NCBI GenBank assembly: GCA_033764435.1
Contig: JANRIX010000009.1
Location: 4,940 to 68,939 of the forward strand
Origin: JAEUMY01 sp033764435
GTDB taxonomy: Bacteria; Pseudomonadota; Gammaproteobacteria; Burkholderiales; Usitatibacteraceae
Direction of reading: 5' to 3'
Length of the DNA stretch: 64,000 nucleotides
Shown: piece by piece, positions 43,250 through 55,065 of the stretch
Position numbering within the stretch: position 1 is the first letter of the stretch
How the letters are laid out: each line of letters opens with the position of its first letter
The notes under the pieces: model-generated
What the model was told of the DNA's origin: nothing
The model's database searches: none
Seen by the model: only the letters and a program-made list of their open reading frames with translations
Position numbers and translations under genes: made by a program

Positions 43250-43888
43250 TCAAACGCACTCGGCCTTTTCGATGGTCACCGTCTCCACGGGCACATCAGG
43301 CATGCCGCCCTTGACGCCGGTTTTCACGGTCTTGATCTTGTCGACCACCTCCATGCCCTCGACCACTTTGCCAAACACGGCGTAGCCCCAGCCGTCCTGA
43401 CCCGGAAAGTTCAGGAAGTCGTTGTTTTTCACATTGATGAAGAACTGGGCGCTGGCGGAATGGGGGCTCGGGGTGCGTGCCATCGCAAGGGTGTAGATGT
43501 CGTTCTTGAGGCCGTTCTTGGCTTCGTTCTGGATCGGGGGGCGCGTCGGCTTCTGCGACATGTCGGCGGTGAAGCCGCCGCCCTGAATCATGAAATTGTT
43601 GATGACACGGTGGAAGATCGTGCCGTTGTAGAAACCCGCCTCCACATACTTGACGAAGTTCTCGCTGGAAATCGGTGCTTTTTCCTTGTCCAGCTGGATG
43701 GTGATGACGCCAAGATTGGTATGCAGTTTGACCATGGGTTTGTCCTTGAGAGGTGTGCAGGAGGATTTGGAGGCTTTTGCGTCGGCGGGCTTGGCTTTTG
43801 CGTCCGCGGGCTTCTGCTGCGCCACTGCGGGCAGGGAGAGCAGTGCAGAGAGAATCATGGAGCCTAAGGCGAGGGCGGTGTGGTTCAT
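43250..43888 (-). CDS. Periplasmic cyclophilin-type peptidyl-prolyl isomerase
   Basis: 212 residues with a signal peptide (MNHTALALGSMILSALLSLP, cleavage near AVAQ) and a KPADAKAK-type linker. The cyclophilin domain is KLHTNLGVITIQLDKEKAPI, FYNGTIFHRVINNFMIQGGG, SASAQFFINVKNNDFL and YAVFGKVVEGMEVVD. Active-site Arg, Phe and Gln residues are present. It is a PpiA/PpiB-like protein exported for envelope protein folding. Confidence 0.93.
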   Translation of the reverse strand: MNHTALALGSMILSALLSLPAVAQQKPADAKAKPADAKASKSSCTPLKDKPMVKLHTNLGVITIQLDKEKAPISSENFVKYVEAGFYNGTIFHRVINNFMIQGGGFTADMSQKPTRPPIQNEAKNGLKNDIYTLAMARTPSPHSASAQFFINVKNNDFLNFPGQDGWGYAVFGKVVEGMEVVDKIKTVKTGVKGGMPDVPVETVTIEKAECV

Positions 43889-43923
43889 GGCATTTCCTTT
43901 CTTTTCGATGCGCGTGCGACCGA

Positions 43924-45153
43924 TCAGGCCGCGGTTTCAAACAGAATCTTCCAGCGGCCGTTTTCCTTTGACCAGACCTGGCGCTTGTTCATCTTGTTGT
44001 TGAGATTGTTGCTGCGGTAGTCCTGGCGATAGGTCACGACCATCTGTGCGGCGCTGCTCTCGGTGGGGCGGAAGGCGAAGCCGTCGATGACCTCGATATC
44101 CACCTTGATGTGTTTCTTGCCAGCCGCGACAAATCGCTTGCGCTCCGCCCATTCGTTGAAGCCCTTGCCGTCGGCAACGAAACGCTCGGAATAGTGTTCG
44201 AGATAGCGCTCGACATCGCGACTTTCCCAATCCTTGCGCCAGGCTTCCAGCGCGGAGGCGAACGCCGCACGCTCGGCCTGCCAGCGCTCCGGTGTCAGCC
44301 ATTCGACCTTTGACGTCAGCACCACGGGCGTGCTGCCGATGTCGACGAAGGATGCGAGGCGCTGAAAGTCTTCATTGGTCAGCACAACGCAACCGTCGCT
44401 CGCGCGCGGCGGCCGACTGTAGGTGTCGGACGGCGTGCCGTGGAGCCAGATTCCCGAGCCATTGCGCCCATTGGCCTTGTCCCAGGCGTTGGGATAGTTG
44501 ATGGGGAACGCGCCCGATCCGTAGAAGTCGGTGAGCTTCTCGCGCGGCACGGAAGAGGTGACGTGATACACGCCCAGCGGCGTGCGCTGGTCACCTTCCC
44601 GCTCCTTGTCGTCGCCCTTCTTGCCTGCGCTGACGTAGAAATCGACGACGGGACGGGGCCGGCCGTTTTCGTTGGCGAACACGTAAAGGCGATGGCGCTC
44701 GGTGTCGACCAGCAGCACATGCTTGTGGCGCGATGAGACCTCAAGGAGTGCGTCCGGCAAGTGCCCCGGCGCCGGCGCGGAGCGATAGCGATCCAGGCGC
44801 ACCCGCGCCTCATGCTTGAAGGGCGCCGCGCTGGACTCCTCCTGGCCGAACGCCACCGGCTTGCCGGAACGGGCCATGAGCAGGTCACCCTTGATCAGGT
44901 GTCCCAGGCGGAAGTTCGGATTGCGCTCCAGCAGCGTGTCGATTTCCTTCAGCGCCGAATCGATCTGCTGGCGCGAGAGCTGCTCGAACGTGCGCACAAG
45001 CGCCGCCTCGACTGCGTTGACGAACAGTGGACTGGCAGCAGCCGGCTTGTCCTGCGCGACGGCCAGGGGAAAGGTCAGGGCAAGCAGAGGTGCCAACGCG
45101 CGCACCGCGAATCGGGTCGCGGCGTGGCCGCCTCGCAGGGAAAATCGTCTCAT
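43924..45153 (-). CDS. L,D-transpeptidase (YkuD) with C-terminal NTF2-like domain
   Basis: About 409 residues. The start is ambiguous: ATG 45153 (MRRFSLRGG) gives a signal peptide ending near AVAQ; ATGs at 45162 and 45204 are alternatives. After an N-terminal helical region, the YkuD domain (about residues 140-270) shows HKHVLLVDTERHRLYVF and the catalytic GIWLHGTP...ASDGCVVLTN (His and Cys). The last 110 residues form a SnoaL/NTF2-like domain resembling the end of the neighbouring TPR protein. It probably cross-links peptidoglycan or attaches proteins to it. Confidence 0.87.
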   Translation of the reverse strand: MRRFSLRGGHAATRFAVRALAPLLALTFPLAVAQDKPAAASPLFVNAVEAALVRTFEQLSRQQIDSALKEIDTLLERNPNFRLGHLIKGDLLMARSGKPVAFGQEESSAAPFKHEARVRLDRYRSAPAPGHLPDALLEVSSRHKHVLLVDTERHRLYVFANENGRPRPVVDFYVSAGKKGDDKEREGDQRTPLGVYHVTSSVPREKLTDFYGSGAFPINYPNAWDKANGRNGSGIWLHGTPSDTYSRPPRASDGCVVLTNEDFQRLASFVDIGSTPVVLTSKVEWLTPERWQAERAAFASALEAWRKDWESRDVERYLEHYSERFVADGKGFNEWAERKRFVAAGKKHIKVDIEVIDGFAFRPTESSAAQMVVTYRQDYRSNNLNNKMNKRQVWSKENGRWKILFETAA

Positions 45154-45193
45154 TGCCGGCATTCTGCCGCGTTGCCCGGGCGAAATGTTCGAG

Positions 45194-46279
45194 TCAGCCT
45201 GCACGTTCCTGGCGGATGAGCCACTTGTCGCCGGACTTCACCAGCTTGAGCGTCTTGTTGGTGTTTGATTTCAACGTGTCCGACTTGTAGCTCTGGCGAA
45301 TATACGCAGTGGCCTCATTGCCGCTCACGGTGATCTTGTTGACCTTGACCTCGACGCTGATAGATTTTGGGCGCTCGATGCGTTCCTTGCGCTGCTGTTC
45401 CCATGCTGCGCGCTTGAGGCCGTCAGGCGTATCGAAGTCGGGCGCGTAGGCCGCGAGGTAGCCTGCGACATTCTTGTCGCTCCATGCCTTGGCCCAAGCG
45501 TTGATCGCAGCGGTGACTTGACCTTCGGCATCGCCAGAAGCTTTCGCAGGTTCAGTTTTGGCAGATTCGGCTTTCGCCACCGCTGAAGCCGGGGTGGTCT
45601 TGGGTTCGGGCTTGGCTTCTGCCGTTTTGGCCGGTGTAGCGGCTTTGGGTGGCGTGACGTCAGCCGCCTTTGGGGTCGATGCCTTGGTGGCAGGTGCGAC
45701 AGGCGTCTGCGTAGCCGCCGCGACCTGTGTCGGCGCCGCAGCCTTGCCACCTCCCGCACTGAAGAGGTCCTTCACCATGGACAGTTTGGTCTGTGCCGCC
45801 GTGTTGTTCTTGTCCAGTTGCAGCGCCTTGTCATAGGCGCGACGCGCGAGCTGGGCGTAGATGTCGCCCAGGTTTTCATGAGCGGTGGCGTAGCTCGGGT
45901 GGGTATGAATGGCCAGCTCCAGCGCGGCTTTGGCCTTGTCGTAATTGCCGAGCGACGCGTAGAGCACGGCGAGATTGTTGTAGGGCTCGGGCAGCTCGGG
46001 GAAATCCTCGGTCAGAGCGGTGAACACCTGAATCGCCTCGTTGACCTTCTTCTGCTCGGTGAGGATCAGCCCCTTCACGAACCGGCCTTGCGGGTCCTTT
46101 GGCTGAGCGGCGAGGAAGGCATTGATCTTCGTGCTGGCCGCATCAATTTTCCCGGCGCGATACAGACTGATGGCTTCGGCGCGGTCCTCCAGCGGGCCGG
46201 CCCACGCGAGCGGTGTCGCAACCACGGCACAGGTGGTGGCCAAAGCAAGGATGCGAACCCACAAAGCGCTTGAACTCAT
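45194..46279 (-). CDS. Secreted TPR protein with C-terminal NTF2-like domain
   Basis: 361 residues: a signal peptide (SALWVRILALATTCAVVATP, cleavage near AWAG), TPR repeats about 35-165 (FPELPEPYNNLAVLYASLGN, YDKAKAALELAIHTHPSYAT), an Ala/Pro/Lys/Thr-rich linker, and a 110-residue NTF2-like domain (NAWAKAWSDKNVAGYLAAYA...YIRQSYKSDTLKSNTNK). It lies 40 bases upstream of the L,D-transpeptidase gene on the same strand, and the shared domain suggests a joint envelope function. A one-mismatch palindrome copy is at 45296-45307. Confidence 0.85.
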   Translation of the reverse strand: MSSSALWVRILALATTCAVVATPLAWAGPLEDRAEAISLYRAGKIDAASTKINAFLAAQPKDPQGRFVKGLILTEQKKVNEAIQVFTALTEDFPELPEPYNNLAVLYASLGNYDKAKAALELAIHTHPSYATAHENLGDIYAQLARRAYDKALQLDKNNTAAQTKLSMVKDLFSAGGGKAAAPTQVAAATQTPVAPATKASTPKAADVTPPKAATPAKTAEAKPEPKTTPASAVAKAESAKTEPAKASGDAEGQVTAAINAWAKAWSDKNVAGYLAAYAPDFDTPDGLKRAAWEQQRKERIERPKSISVEVKVNKITVSGNEATAYIRQSYKSDTLKSNTNKTLKLVKSGDKWLIRQERAG

Positions 46280-46559
46280 TGTGTATAATTCTTTGAAAGT
46301 TATTGAATTTACTCGCAAACGCATTCTATCAAACCCTTCGTTCGCATCACAATGCAGATCGGCTCCCAGCCCCACCCGAATGCCCCGCGCCTGCCGGCGC
46401 GATGTAGAGCCTGACGCCTGCCGGCGCCGGCCACGGCGCCCTGCCGGAACGCCTCCGGTAGATCCCCCTGCCGCCCCCGATGTTCCGCCCAATGTCTGAT
46501 GCCTGTGCCGCGCGCGCTGCTCGGCCTGCCCGACACGGGGTGCCCACCAAGGAAATCGC

Positions 46560-47936
<1,377 letters not shown>

Positions 47937-47953
47937 CCTGCGCCATCGGTAGT

Positions 47954-47965
47954 GCGAATATTCGC
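47954..47965. repeat. GCGAATATTCGC palindrome copy 21
   Basis: Exact 14-mer copy in the convergent cysS/livK gap, abutting the terminator stem at 47966. Confidence 0.97.
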
Positions 47966-48000
47966 AAATGAAAACGGCCCGTCAAGGGCCGTTTTCATTT
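47966..48000. terminator. Bidirectional Rho-independent terminator
   Basis: The 15-base stem AAATGAAAACGGCCC (47966-47980) pairs with GGGCCGTTTTCATTT (47986-48000), with loop GTCAA. The A/T ends serve both cysS (plus) and the binding-protein gene (minus). Confidence 0.93.
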
Positions 48001-48015
48001 GATGCGCAGCTTCGC

Positions 48016-49185
48016 CTACCGCATGAACTTGCCGTTCTTGCTGATGATGGTGAGATCGACAAACCGCGAGCCTTCGCGATTGGTTGGAGAGTAGTTGACC
48101 GTGAAGCCGCCCAGATCCACCTTGCCCATTTTTTCCATGGCTGTCACCAGCGATTCCCGCGTAAGGTCTCTGCCTGCGCGGCGTATGCCTTCGACCAGCA
48201 CCTTGGCCGCGAGGAAGCCCTCCAGGCTGGAGAAGTTGTAGATGTCCTGCCCGTCGGGCGAGATGATCTTCTGGTACTCCTTCACCACGGCGGAGTTGGA
48301 GCCCCAGGGAAACGGAACGACCTGGGATATCTGCACGCCGCGGCCCTCAGGACCCAGTTCGTCCGACAGCGCCTTGCTGCCGACGAACGACACGTTCCAG
48401 AATTGCGGGTTGGCGTCGGCCTGTTTCATCGCGCGGATGAATGCAGCGCAGCTCTTGTAGGCGCTGATCATGACCACGGCCTGCAGGTTTGCCTTGGACA
48501 GCGAAGCGACCGATTTGGACACATCGACCGTATTGCGTTCAACCGTGTCCTTCGCCGCAATCTGCATGTTCCGCTTCTTCAGCGCGCGTTCCACGCCGGT
48601 GAGGCCGGCCTGACCATAGGCATCGTTCTGATAGAACACGCCAATTCGCGTGATGCCGGCACGGGCAAGATGGTCGATGATGGCTTCAGTCTCGTCGAAG
48701 TAGCTCGCGCGCACATGGAAGATGTAGCGGTTGAACGGCTCGCGCAGCGACTGCGCACCGGTGAAGGGGCCGACGAAGGGCACCTTGGCGGCCGTGAACA
48801 CGGGAAGGGCTGCATTGCTGGTGGGCGTGCCGACATAGCCCAGCAGCGCCAGCACCTTTTCCTTCTCGATGAGATCCGTGGTGTTGGCCTTGGCACGTTC
48901 CGGCTCGTAGCCGTCGTCGAGGGACTTCAGGACCAGCTTGCGGCCATTGATGCCGCCCTTGCTGTTGACGTGCTTGAAATAGGCTTCAATCCCGGCCTTC
49001 ATTTCCTGGCCAAGCGCCTGGGCCGGGCCGGACAGTGCCGCCGACTGGCCGATGATGATGCTGTCGGCTGTCACGCCCTGAGCCAGGGCGGTGAAGGGAA
49101 GTGTTCCAAATATCCCGATGAGGGCCGCAAAGGCGGCTCTGGATGCGGTGCCAAACACCGCGCACAGTTTGCCGGTCATCATCAT
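48016..49185 (-). CDS. LivK-type ABC transporter substrate-binding protein
   Basis: About 389 residues, periplasmic-binding fold type I (branched-chain amino acid group): signal peptide ending near TALAQ, then IIIGQSAALSGPAQALGQEM, GINGRKLVLKSLDDGYEPER, LLGYVGTPTSNAALPVFTAA and IGVFYQNDAYGQAGLTGVER. Three consecutive ATGs (49185, 49182, 49179) follow GGAGGAG; spacing favours the second or third. No permease or ATPase genes are adjacent, so it is an orphan binding protein. Ligand unknown. A one-mismatch palindrome copy (49191-49202) overlaps the ribosome site. Confidence 0.87.
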   Translation of the reverse strand: MMMTGKLCAVFGTASRAAFAALIGIFGTLPFTALAQGVTADSIIIGQSAALSGPAQALGQEMKAGIEAYFKHVNSKGGINGRKLVLKSLDDGYEPERAKANTTDLIEKEKVLALLGYVGTPTSNAALPVFTAAKVPFVGPFTGAQSLREPFNRYIFHVRASYFDETEAIIDHLARAGITRIGVFYQNDAYGQAGLTGVERALKKRNMQIAAKDTVERNTVDVSKSVASLSKANLQAVVMISAYKSCAAFIRAMKQADANPQFWNVSFVGSKALSDELGPEGRGVQISQVVPFPWGSNSAVVKEYQKIISPDGQDIYNFSSLEGFLAAKVLVEGIRRAGRDLTRESLVTAMEKMGKVDLGGFTVNYSPTNREGSRFVDLTIISKNGKFMR

Positions 49186-49330
49186 CTCCTCCGAATATTC
49201 GCAGGATCGAGTCCTGCGACGGGTTGTTGTAGACCCAGTTTATGCTCGCCGAAGCCGATTGTTAAGCGGACATTTCAGCGAACGGAGGTTTAGCCACAGA
49301 TTGTCACGATCGGTGACACCCGAAGACGCC

Positions 49331-49356
49331 AACGGGCCCGACGATGCGGGCCCGTT
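49331..49356 (-). terminator. GC-rich hairpin downstream of dnaJ
   Basis: AACGGGCCCG (49331-49340) pairs with CGGGCCCGTT (49347-49356). It lies 39 bases past the dnaJ stop but lacks a T-run on either strand, so it may stabilise the 3' end rather than terminate alone. Confidence 0.5.
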
Positions 49357-49394
49357 GCGGAACGCCAGACAACGCGGGCGCCCGGGGGCAGGCT

Positions 49395-50519
49395 TTACCC
49401 TGCGAAGAAATCGCGGACCTTGTCGAAAAACGATTTCGAGCGTGGCGTGTGCTTGTCGCCGTCCTTGATGTTGATTTCCTCCAGCTCGCGCAGGAGTTCC
49501 TTCTGCCGGTCGGTGAGCCGCACCGGCGTCTCCACGACCACGTGGCACATGAGGTCGCCGTGCACGTTGCTGCGCACGCCCTTGATGCCCTTGCCGCGCA
49601 GGCGGAAGACCTGGCCGCTTTGTGTTTCCGCCGGGATCTTGATCTTGGCTTCGCCGTCCAGCGTGGGAATGATGATCTCGCCACCCAGCGCAGCCACGGT
49701 GAAGCTGATCGGCATTTCGCAGTGCAGGTCGTTGCCGTCGCGCTGGAACATCGAGTGTTCCTTGAGGCTCACGACCACGTACAGGTCACCCGGCGGGCCG
49801 CCACCCTGGCCGGCCTCGCCTTCGCCGGACAGGCGGATGCGGTCACCGTCATCCACGCCGGCGGGGATCTTGACCGACAACGTCTTGTGCTTCTTCACCC
49901 GGCCGGCGCCGCCGCAGGTGTTGCAGGGGTCGGGAATGACCTTGCCCGAGCCGTGGCAGGTGGGGCAGGTCTGGGCCATCGAGAAGGGGCCCATGGCCAT
50001 GCGCACCTGGCCTGCGCCATTGCAGGTGTGGCAGGTTTTGGCGGACGTGCCCGGCTTGGCGCCGGTGCCATGGCAGGTTTCGCATTCCTCGAGCGTCGGA
50101 ATGCGGATCTTGGTTTCGGTGCCGCGCGCGGCCTGCTCCAGCGTGATTTCCAGGTTGTAGCGCAGATCGGCACCGCGATAGACGCCGGAACGTCCGCCGC
50201 CACTGCGTTGTTGTCCGCCAAAAATCTCGGAAAAAATGTCGCCGAAGGCATCGGAAAAGCCGCCCATGTTCGGCCCGCCGCCCATCTGCGGATTCACCCC
50301 GGCATGCCCATAGGCGTCATAGGCTTGGCGCTTTTCCTTGTCGGACAGGATCTCGTAGGCCTCCTTGGCCTCCTTGAATTTGTCTTCGGCGTCCTTGCTG
50401 TCCGGGTTGCGGTCCGGGTGATATTTCATCGCGAGCTTGCGATAGGACTTCTTGATGTCCTCATCAGACGCGTCGCGATTGACGCCCAGGATTTCGTAGT
50501 AGTCGCGTTTGTTGGCCAT
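49395..50519 (-). CDS. dnaJ: Chaperone DnaJ (Hsp40)
   Basis: 374 residues, full type I: J domain (DYYEILGVNRDASDEDIKKS, HPD motif in KYHPDRNPD), a Gly/Phe-rich stretch (QMGGGPNMGGFSDAFGDIF), four zinc-finger repeats (CETCHGTG, CHTCNGAG, CPTCHGSG, CNTCGGAG), and the C-terminal substrate-binding domain. It stimulates DnaK. It is the third gene of the grpE-dnaK-dnaJ operon, separated from dnaK by an unusual inverted repeat. Confidence 0.98.
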   Translation of the reverse strand: MANKRDYYEILGVNRDASDEDIKKSYRKLAMKYHPDRNPDSKDAEDKFKEAKEAYEILSDKEKRQAYDAYGHAGVNPQMGGGPNMGGFSDAFGDIFSEIFGGQQRSGGGRSGVYRGADLRYNLEITLEQAARGTETKIRIPTLEECETCHGTGAKPGTSAKTCHTCNGAGQVRMAMGPFSMAQTCPTCHGSGKVIPDPCNTCGGAGRVKKHKTLSVKIPAGVDDGDRIRLSGEGEAGQGGGPPGDLYVVVSLKEHSMFQRDGNDLHCEMPISFTVAALGGEIIIPTLDGEAKIKIPAETQSGQVFRLRGKGIKGVRSNVHGDLMCHVVVETPVRLTDRQKELLRELEEINIKDGDKHTPRSKSFFDKVRDFFAG

Positions 50520-50542
50520 GTTGTGCTCGTGACAGGTGACGG

Positions 50543-50618
50543 GTGACAGGTGACGGGTTGCTGCGTTGCAAATGACAAGGCTGGTTCGCTTTCAACGAAC
50601 CAGCCCGTCACCTGTCAC
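50543..50618. repeat. Nested inverted repeat with GGTGAC tandem units between dnaK and dnaJ
   Basis: GTGACAGGTGACGGG (50543-50557) pairs perfectly with 50604-50618. An inner hairpin pairs GGCTGGTTCG (50579-50588) with CGAACCAGCC (50596-50605). Extra GTGACAGGTGACGG-like units precede the left arm (from 50530) and a GTCACCCGTGAC unit follows the right arm. It fills the gap between the two chaperone genes. Confidence 0.85.
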
Positions 50619-50636
50619 ACGTCACCCGTGACGGAT

Positions 50637-52595
<1,959 letters not shown>

Positions 52596-52670
52596 GATGG
52601 TTCCCTCTGCTCTTTCGTTTAATGCGAATGTTGAAAACTTGTATTGAAAGTAGGGTTATTGCCGGCGAAT

Positions 52671-53261
52671 TCAAGCGGCGGGCGCGGCCGGTCCCTTGGA
52701 AACAGTGACCAGCGCCGGGCGCAGCACGCGGTCGTGCAGCACAAAGCCCTTCTGCATCACTGTCACCACGGTGTTGGGCTCCTGTGGCGATTCGACGCTG
52801 GCGATGGCCTGGTGCTTGTTCGGGTCGAACTTCTCGCCGACCGGGTTGACCTCGACGATGCTGAATTTCTCGAACACGGCGCTGAGCTGCTTGCCGGTCA
52901 GCTCCACGCCCGTCTTGTAAGCGTCCACGGTCGCGTTCTCCACGGAGAGCGCGGCATCCAGGCTGTCCTTCACGGCCACGAGCGCCTCGGCCATGCGCTC
53001 CACGCCAAACTTGTGGGCTTTCTGCACGTCTTCCGCCGCACGGCGGCGGATGTTCTCGGTTTCGGCCTTGGCGCGCAGGAAGGCGTCGTGGTGCTCGGCG
53101 ACCTTGGACTGGGTCTCGGCCAGCAACTTCTCCAGGTCTGCGACGATGCCGGCCTCGCTCTCAGCTACTTCGGAGGCTGGTGCCTGTTCGGTCGTTGCGC
53201 CGGTTGGGACGGGTGCCGATTCGGCCGCGGTGGCCGATGCGGTCTGGTGATTGTCGGACAT
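52671..53261 (-). CDS. grpE: Nucleotide exchange factor GrpE
   Basis: 196 residues: an acidic/Ala-rich N-terminus, the long coiled-coil helix (VADLEKLLAETQSKVAEHHD, RAKAETENIRRRAAEDVQKA), then the beta domain (VGEKFDPNKHQAIASVESPQ, GFVLHDRVLRPALVTVSKG). Exchanges ADP on DnaK. First gene of the operon, with a sigma-32 type promoter directly upstream. Confidence 0.96.
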   Translation of the reverse strand: MSDNHQTASATAAESAPVPTGATTEQAPASEVAESEAGIVADLEKLLAETQSKVAEHHDAFLRAKAETENIRRRAAEDVQKAHKFGVERMAEALVAVKDSLDAALSVENATVDAYKTGVELTGKQLSAVFEKFSIVEVNPVGEKFDPNKHQAIASVESPQEPNTVVTVMQKGFVLHDRVLRPALVTVSKGPAAPAA

Positions 53262-53296
53262 CTAAAAACTCCAGCAAAAACAAGGTTGTAAAGGAA

Positions 53297-53322
53297 CTGG
53301 GGCCAGTTCCTCCAATTTCAAG
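53297..53322 (-). promoter_or_regulatory. Sigma-32 (RpoH) heat-shock promoter of grpE-dnaK-dnaJ
   Basis: On the minus strand, the -35 CTTGAAA (53322-53316) and -10 core CCCCAG (53302-53297) are separated by 13 bases, matching the RpoH consensus CTTGAAA-N11-16-CCCCAT. The -10 sits inside an inverted repeat with arms GGAACTGG (53293-53300) and CCAGTTCC (53303-53310). Confidence 0.85.
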
Positions 53323-53383
53323 AGGGCATGCGAATAAATGCGTTTCCGGGCCGATGCCGACCGGTCCGGAGCCGGGGCGCCGG

Positions 53384-53734
53384 TCAGGTTTTCTTCTTGG
53401 TGTCCAGCAGCGAGTTGGTGAGCAGCGAGATGATCGAGAACAGGATGGAGCCGATCAGCGCTGCCATGAAGCCCTTCACCTGGAAGCCCGGCACGACCTC
53501 GCCCACGAACCAGAACAGGAGGGCGTTGATCACGAAAATGAACAAGCCCAGGGTCAGGACGGTCGCAGGCAGGGTGAGCAGGATCAGGATGGGGCGGATG
53601 ACCGCGTTTACCAGACCCAGCACCAGCGCCGCGATCAGCGCGGCGGTGATGTTGGTCACGACCACGCCGGGATAGAGATAGGCCACGGCCATCAGGGCCA
53701 GGGCGTTGATGAACCAGCGGACGATGAGCATCAT
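53384..53734 (-). CDS. Phage-holin-like four-TM membrane protein (YvlD/DUF family)
   Basis: 116 residues with four hydrophobic helices: LIVRWFINALALMAVAYLYP, ITAALIAALVLGLVNAVIRP, LILLTLPATVLTLGLFIFVI and AALIGSILFSIISLLTNSLL. The NALLFWFVGEVVPGF motif marks the widespread 4-TM phage holin family protein. ATG 53734 follows GAGGGG. Despite the family name there is no phage context. Function unknown, possibly envelope related. Confidence 0.85.
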   Translation of the reverse strand: MMLIVRWFINALALMAVAYLYPGVVVTNITAALIAALVLGLVNAVIRPILILLTLPATVLTLGLFIFVINALLFWFVGEVVPGFQVKGFMAALIGSILFSIISLLTNSLLDTKKKT

Positions 53735-53816
53735 GCTTGTCCCCTCAAACGAAACCGGGATAATACGCGACCCCGGCAGCGCAACCGCCGCCAATGCGAA
53801 TATTCACAGGTACCTA

Positions 53817-54638
53817 ATGAGCGTCCATGCCGAACTGAAGCGCGTCACCGTTCCCGAAATCAAGGCCACGAAAGGGCCGGGCAAGCTGGTCATGCTGACC
53901 GCTTACACCAAGCCCATGGCCCAGCAGCTCGACCCCCACTGCGACATCCTCCTGGTCGGTGACTCGCTCGGCATGGTGGTCTACGGCATGGAGTCCACGC
54001 TCGCCGTGACGCTGGACATGATGATCAATCACACCAAGGCGGTCGTGCGCGGCGCGAAGCACGCCTGCGTCATCCTCGACATGCCGTTTGCCAGCTATCA
54101 GGAATCCCACGCCCAGGCCTATCGAAACGCCGCGCGGGCGCTGGCGGAGTCGGGTGCGCAGGGCGTGAAGCTGGAAGGCGGCATCGAGATGGCCGACACC
54201 ATTCAGTTCCTCACCGCTCGCGGCATTCCGGTCATGGGCCACATCGGCCTGATGCCGACCCACGTCAACGCCATGGGCGGATTCAAGGCGCAGGGCAAGG
54301 AAGAGGAAGCGATGAAGAAGTGGATCGGCGTCGCCCAGGCGGTGGAAGCGGCCGGTGCCTTCTCCATGGTAATCGAGGGCACGGTCGAGCCGGTGGCGCG
54401 CGCCGTCACCGAAGCGGTGAAGATTCCCACCATCGGCATCGGCGCCTCGCCCGCCTGCGATGGTCAGGTGCTGGTGACGGAGGACATCCTCGGCCTCTTC
54501 AGCGACTTCACCCCCAAGTTCGCCAAGCGCTATGCCAATCTGGGCGAGCTCGTTTCAAAAGCGGCCAGCGAATACTCGCAAGAGGTCAGGGCCGGGACGT
54601 TTCCGGCAATGGAGCACTGTTTTGGGGTGAAGAAGTAG
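53817..54638 (+). CDS. panB: 3-methyl-2-oxobutanoate hydroxymethyltransferase
   Basis: 273 residues, TIM barrel: KLVMLTAYTKPMAQQLDPHC, ILLVGDSLGMVVYGMESTL, VVRGAKHACVILDMPFASYQ, GVKLEGGIEM, MGHIGLMPTHVNAMGGFK, and IPTIGIGASPACDGQVLV. It makes ketopantoate from ketoisovalerate and feeds PanE. ATG 53817 fits the family N-terminus. One-mismatch palindrome copies lie just upstream (53796-53807) and near its end (54568-54579, read as SEYS). Confidence 0.97.
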   Translation: MSVHAELKRVTVPEIKATKGPGKLVMLTAYTKPMAQQLDPHCDILLVGDSLGMVVYGMESTLAVTLDMMINHTKAVVRGAKHACVILDMPFASYQESHAQAYRNAARALAESGAQGVKLEGGIEMADTIQFLTARGIPVMGHIGLMPTHVNAMGGFKAQGKEEEAMKKWIGVAQAVEAAGAFSMVIEGTVEPVARAVTEAVKIPTIGIGASPACDGQVLVTEDILGLFSDFTPKFAKRYANLGELVSKAASEYSQEVRAGTFPAMEHCFGVKK

Positions 54639-54646
54639 GCTTTACG

Positions 54647-54991
54647 ATGGCCGGCAAGCCGATGTACTTGCTACGGAATTCCACACCTGTAAGCATGGTT
54701 GGAAGTGCCGGGCCATTTAGCCTGGGACCCGTTTGCATCAAGGTGTTTGATTATCCAACGATCATCACATTCGGAACGCAGGGGTTAGCCGAAAGGTTTC
54801 GAGAGCGAATGGCGCTCGACCCAAGCTACGAAGTGGCCGCGCTCGAAGACTGGCTGCGCGACCCCGGGATTGAGGCGATCGAGGAGCGTCCAAGGCACGC
54901 CATTCATTTCGACAGGGCGGAAACGATGGATGACTATTTTGGCAACCCGGCCGATTTTGATTACCAATCGCACGGAGTGCCCCTTGAGTGA
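54647..54991 (+). CDS. Hypothetical protein
   Basis: 114 residues, starting MAGKPMYLLRNSTPVSMVGS 8 bases after panB. No family recognised. It is soluble, acidic at the C-terminus (HFDRAETMDDYFGNPADFDY) and has no membrane segment. The base and codon use is looser than in the core genes around it. It leads into the toxin-antitoxin pair at 55.1-55.6 kb and could be part of a small acquired patch. Confidence 0.55.
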   Translation: MAGKPMYLLRNSTPVSMVGSAGPFSLGPVCIKVFDYPTIITFGTQGLAERFRERMALDPSYEVAALEDWLRDPGIEAIEERPRHAIHFDRAETMDDYFGNPADFDYQSHGVPLE

Positions 54992-55065
54992 ATCGAGTCG
55001 CGCTTGCCACCCGGCCAAGGCGGTGTTACCTTTTTAGCACCTAGGTCTCAAGCACGGTGCGACTG

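Noticed and set aside
46280..46559. Possible small gene between the TPR gene and cysS
   Set aside because: The open frames here lack ribosome sites and family features. I see only GC-rich leader sequence with short CTGCCGGCG repeats and AT-rich promoter-like DNA near 46281-46320.
53384..53734. Prophage remnant suggested by the phage-holin-like protein
   Set aside because: The family is a common bacterial membrane protein and no phage genes, lysin or integrase are nearby.
55030..55045. CIRCE-like TTAGCAC half-site near the RHH gene
   Set aside because: Only one half is present; the GAGTGCTAA partner is missing, and no CIRCE element lies before grpE or dnaK.
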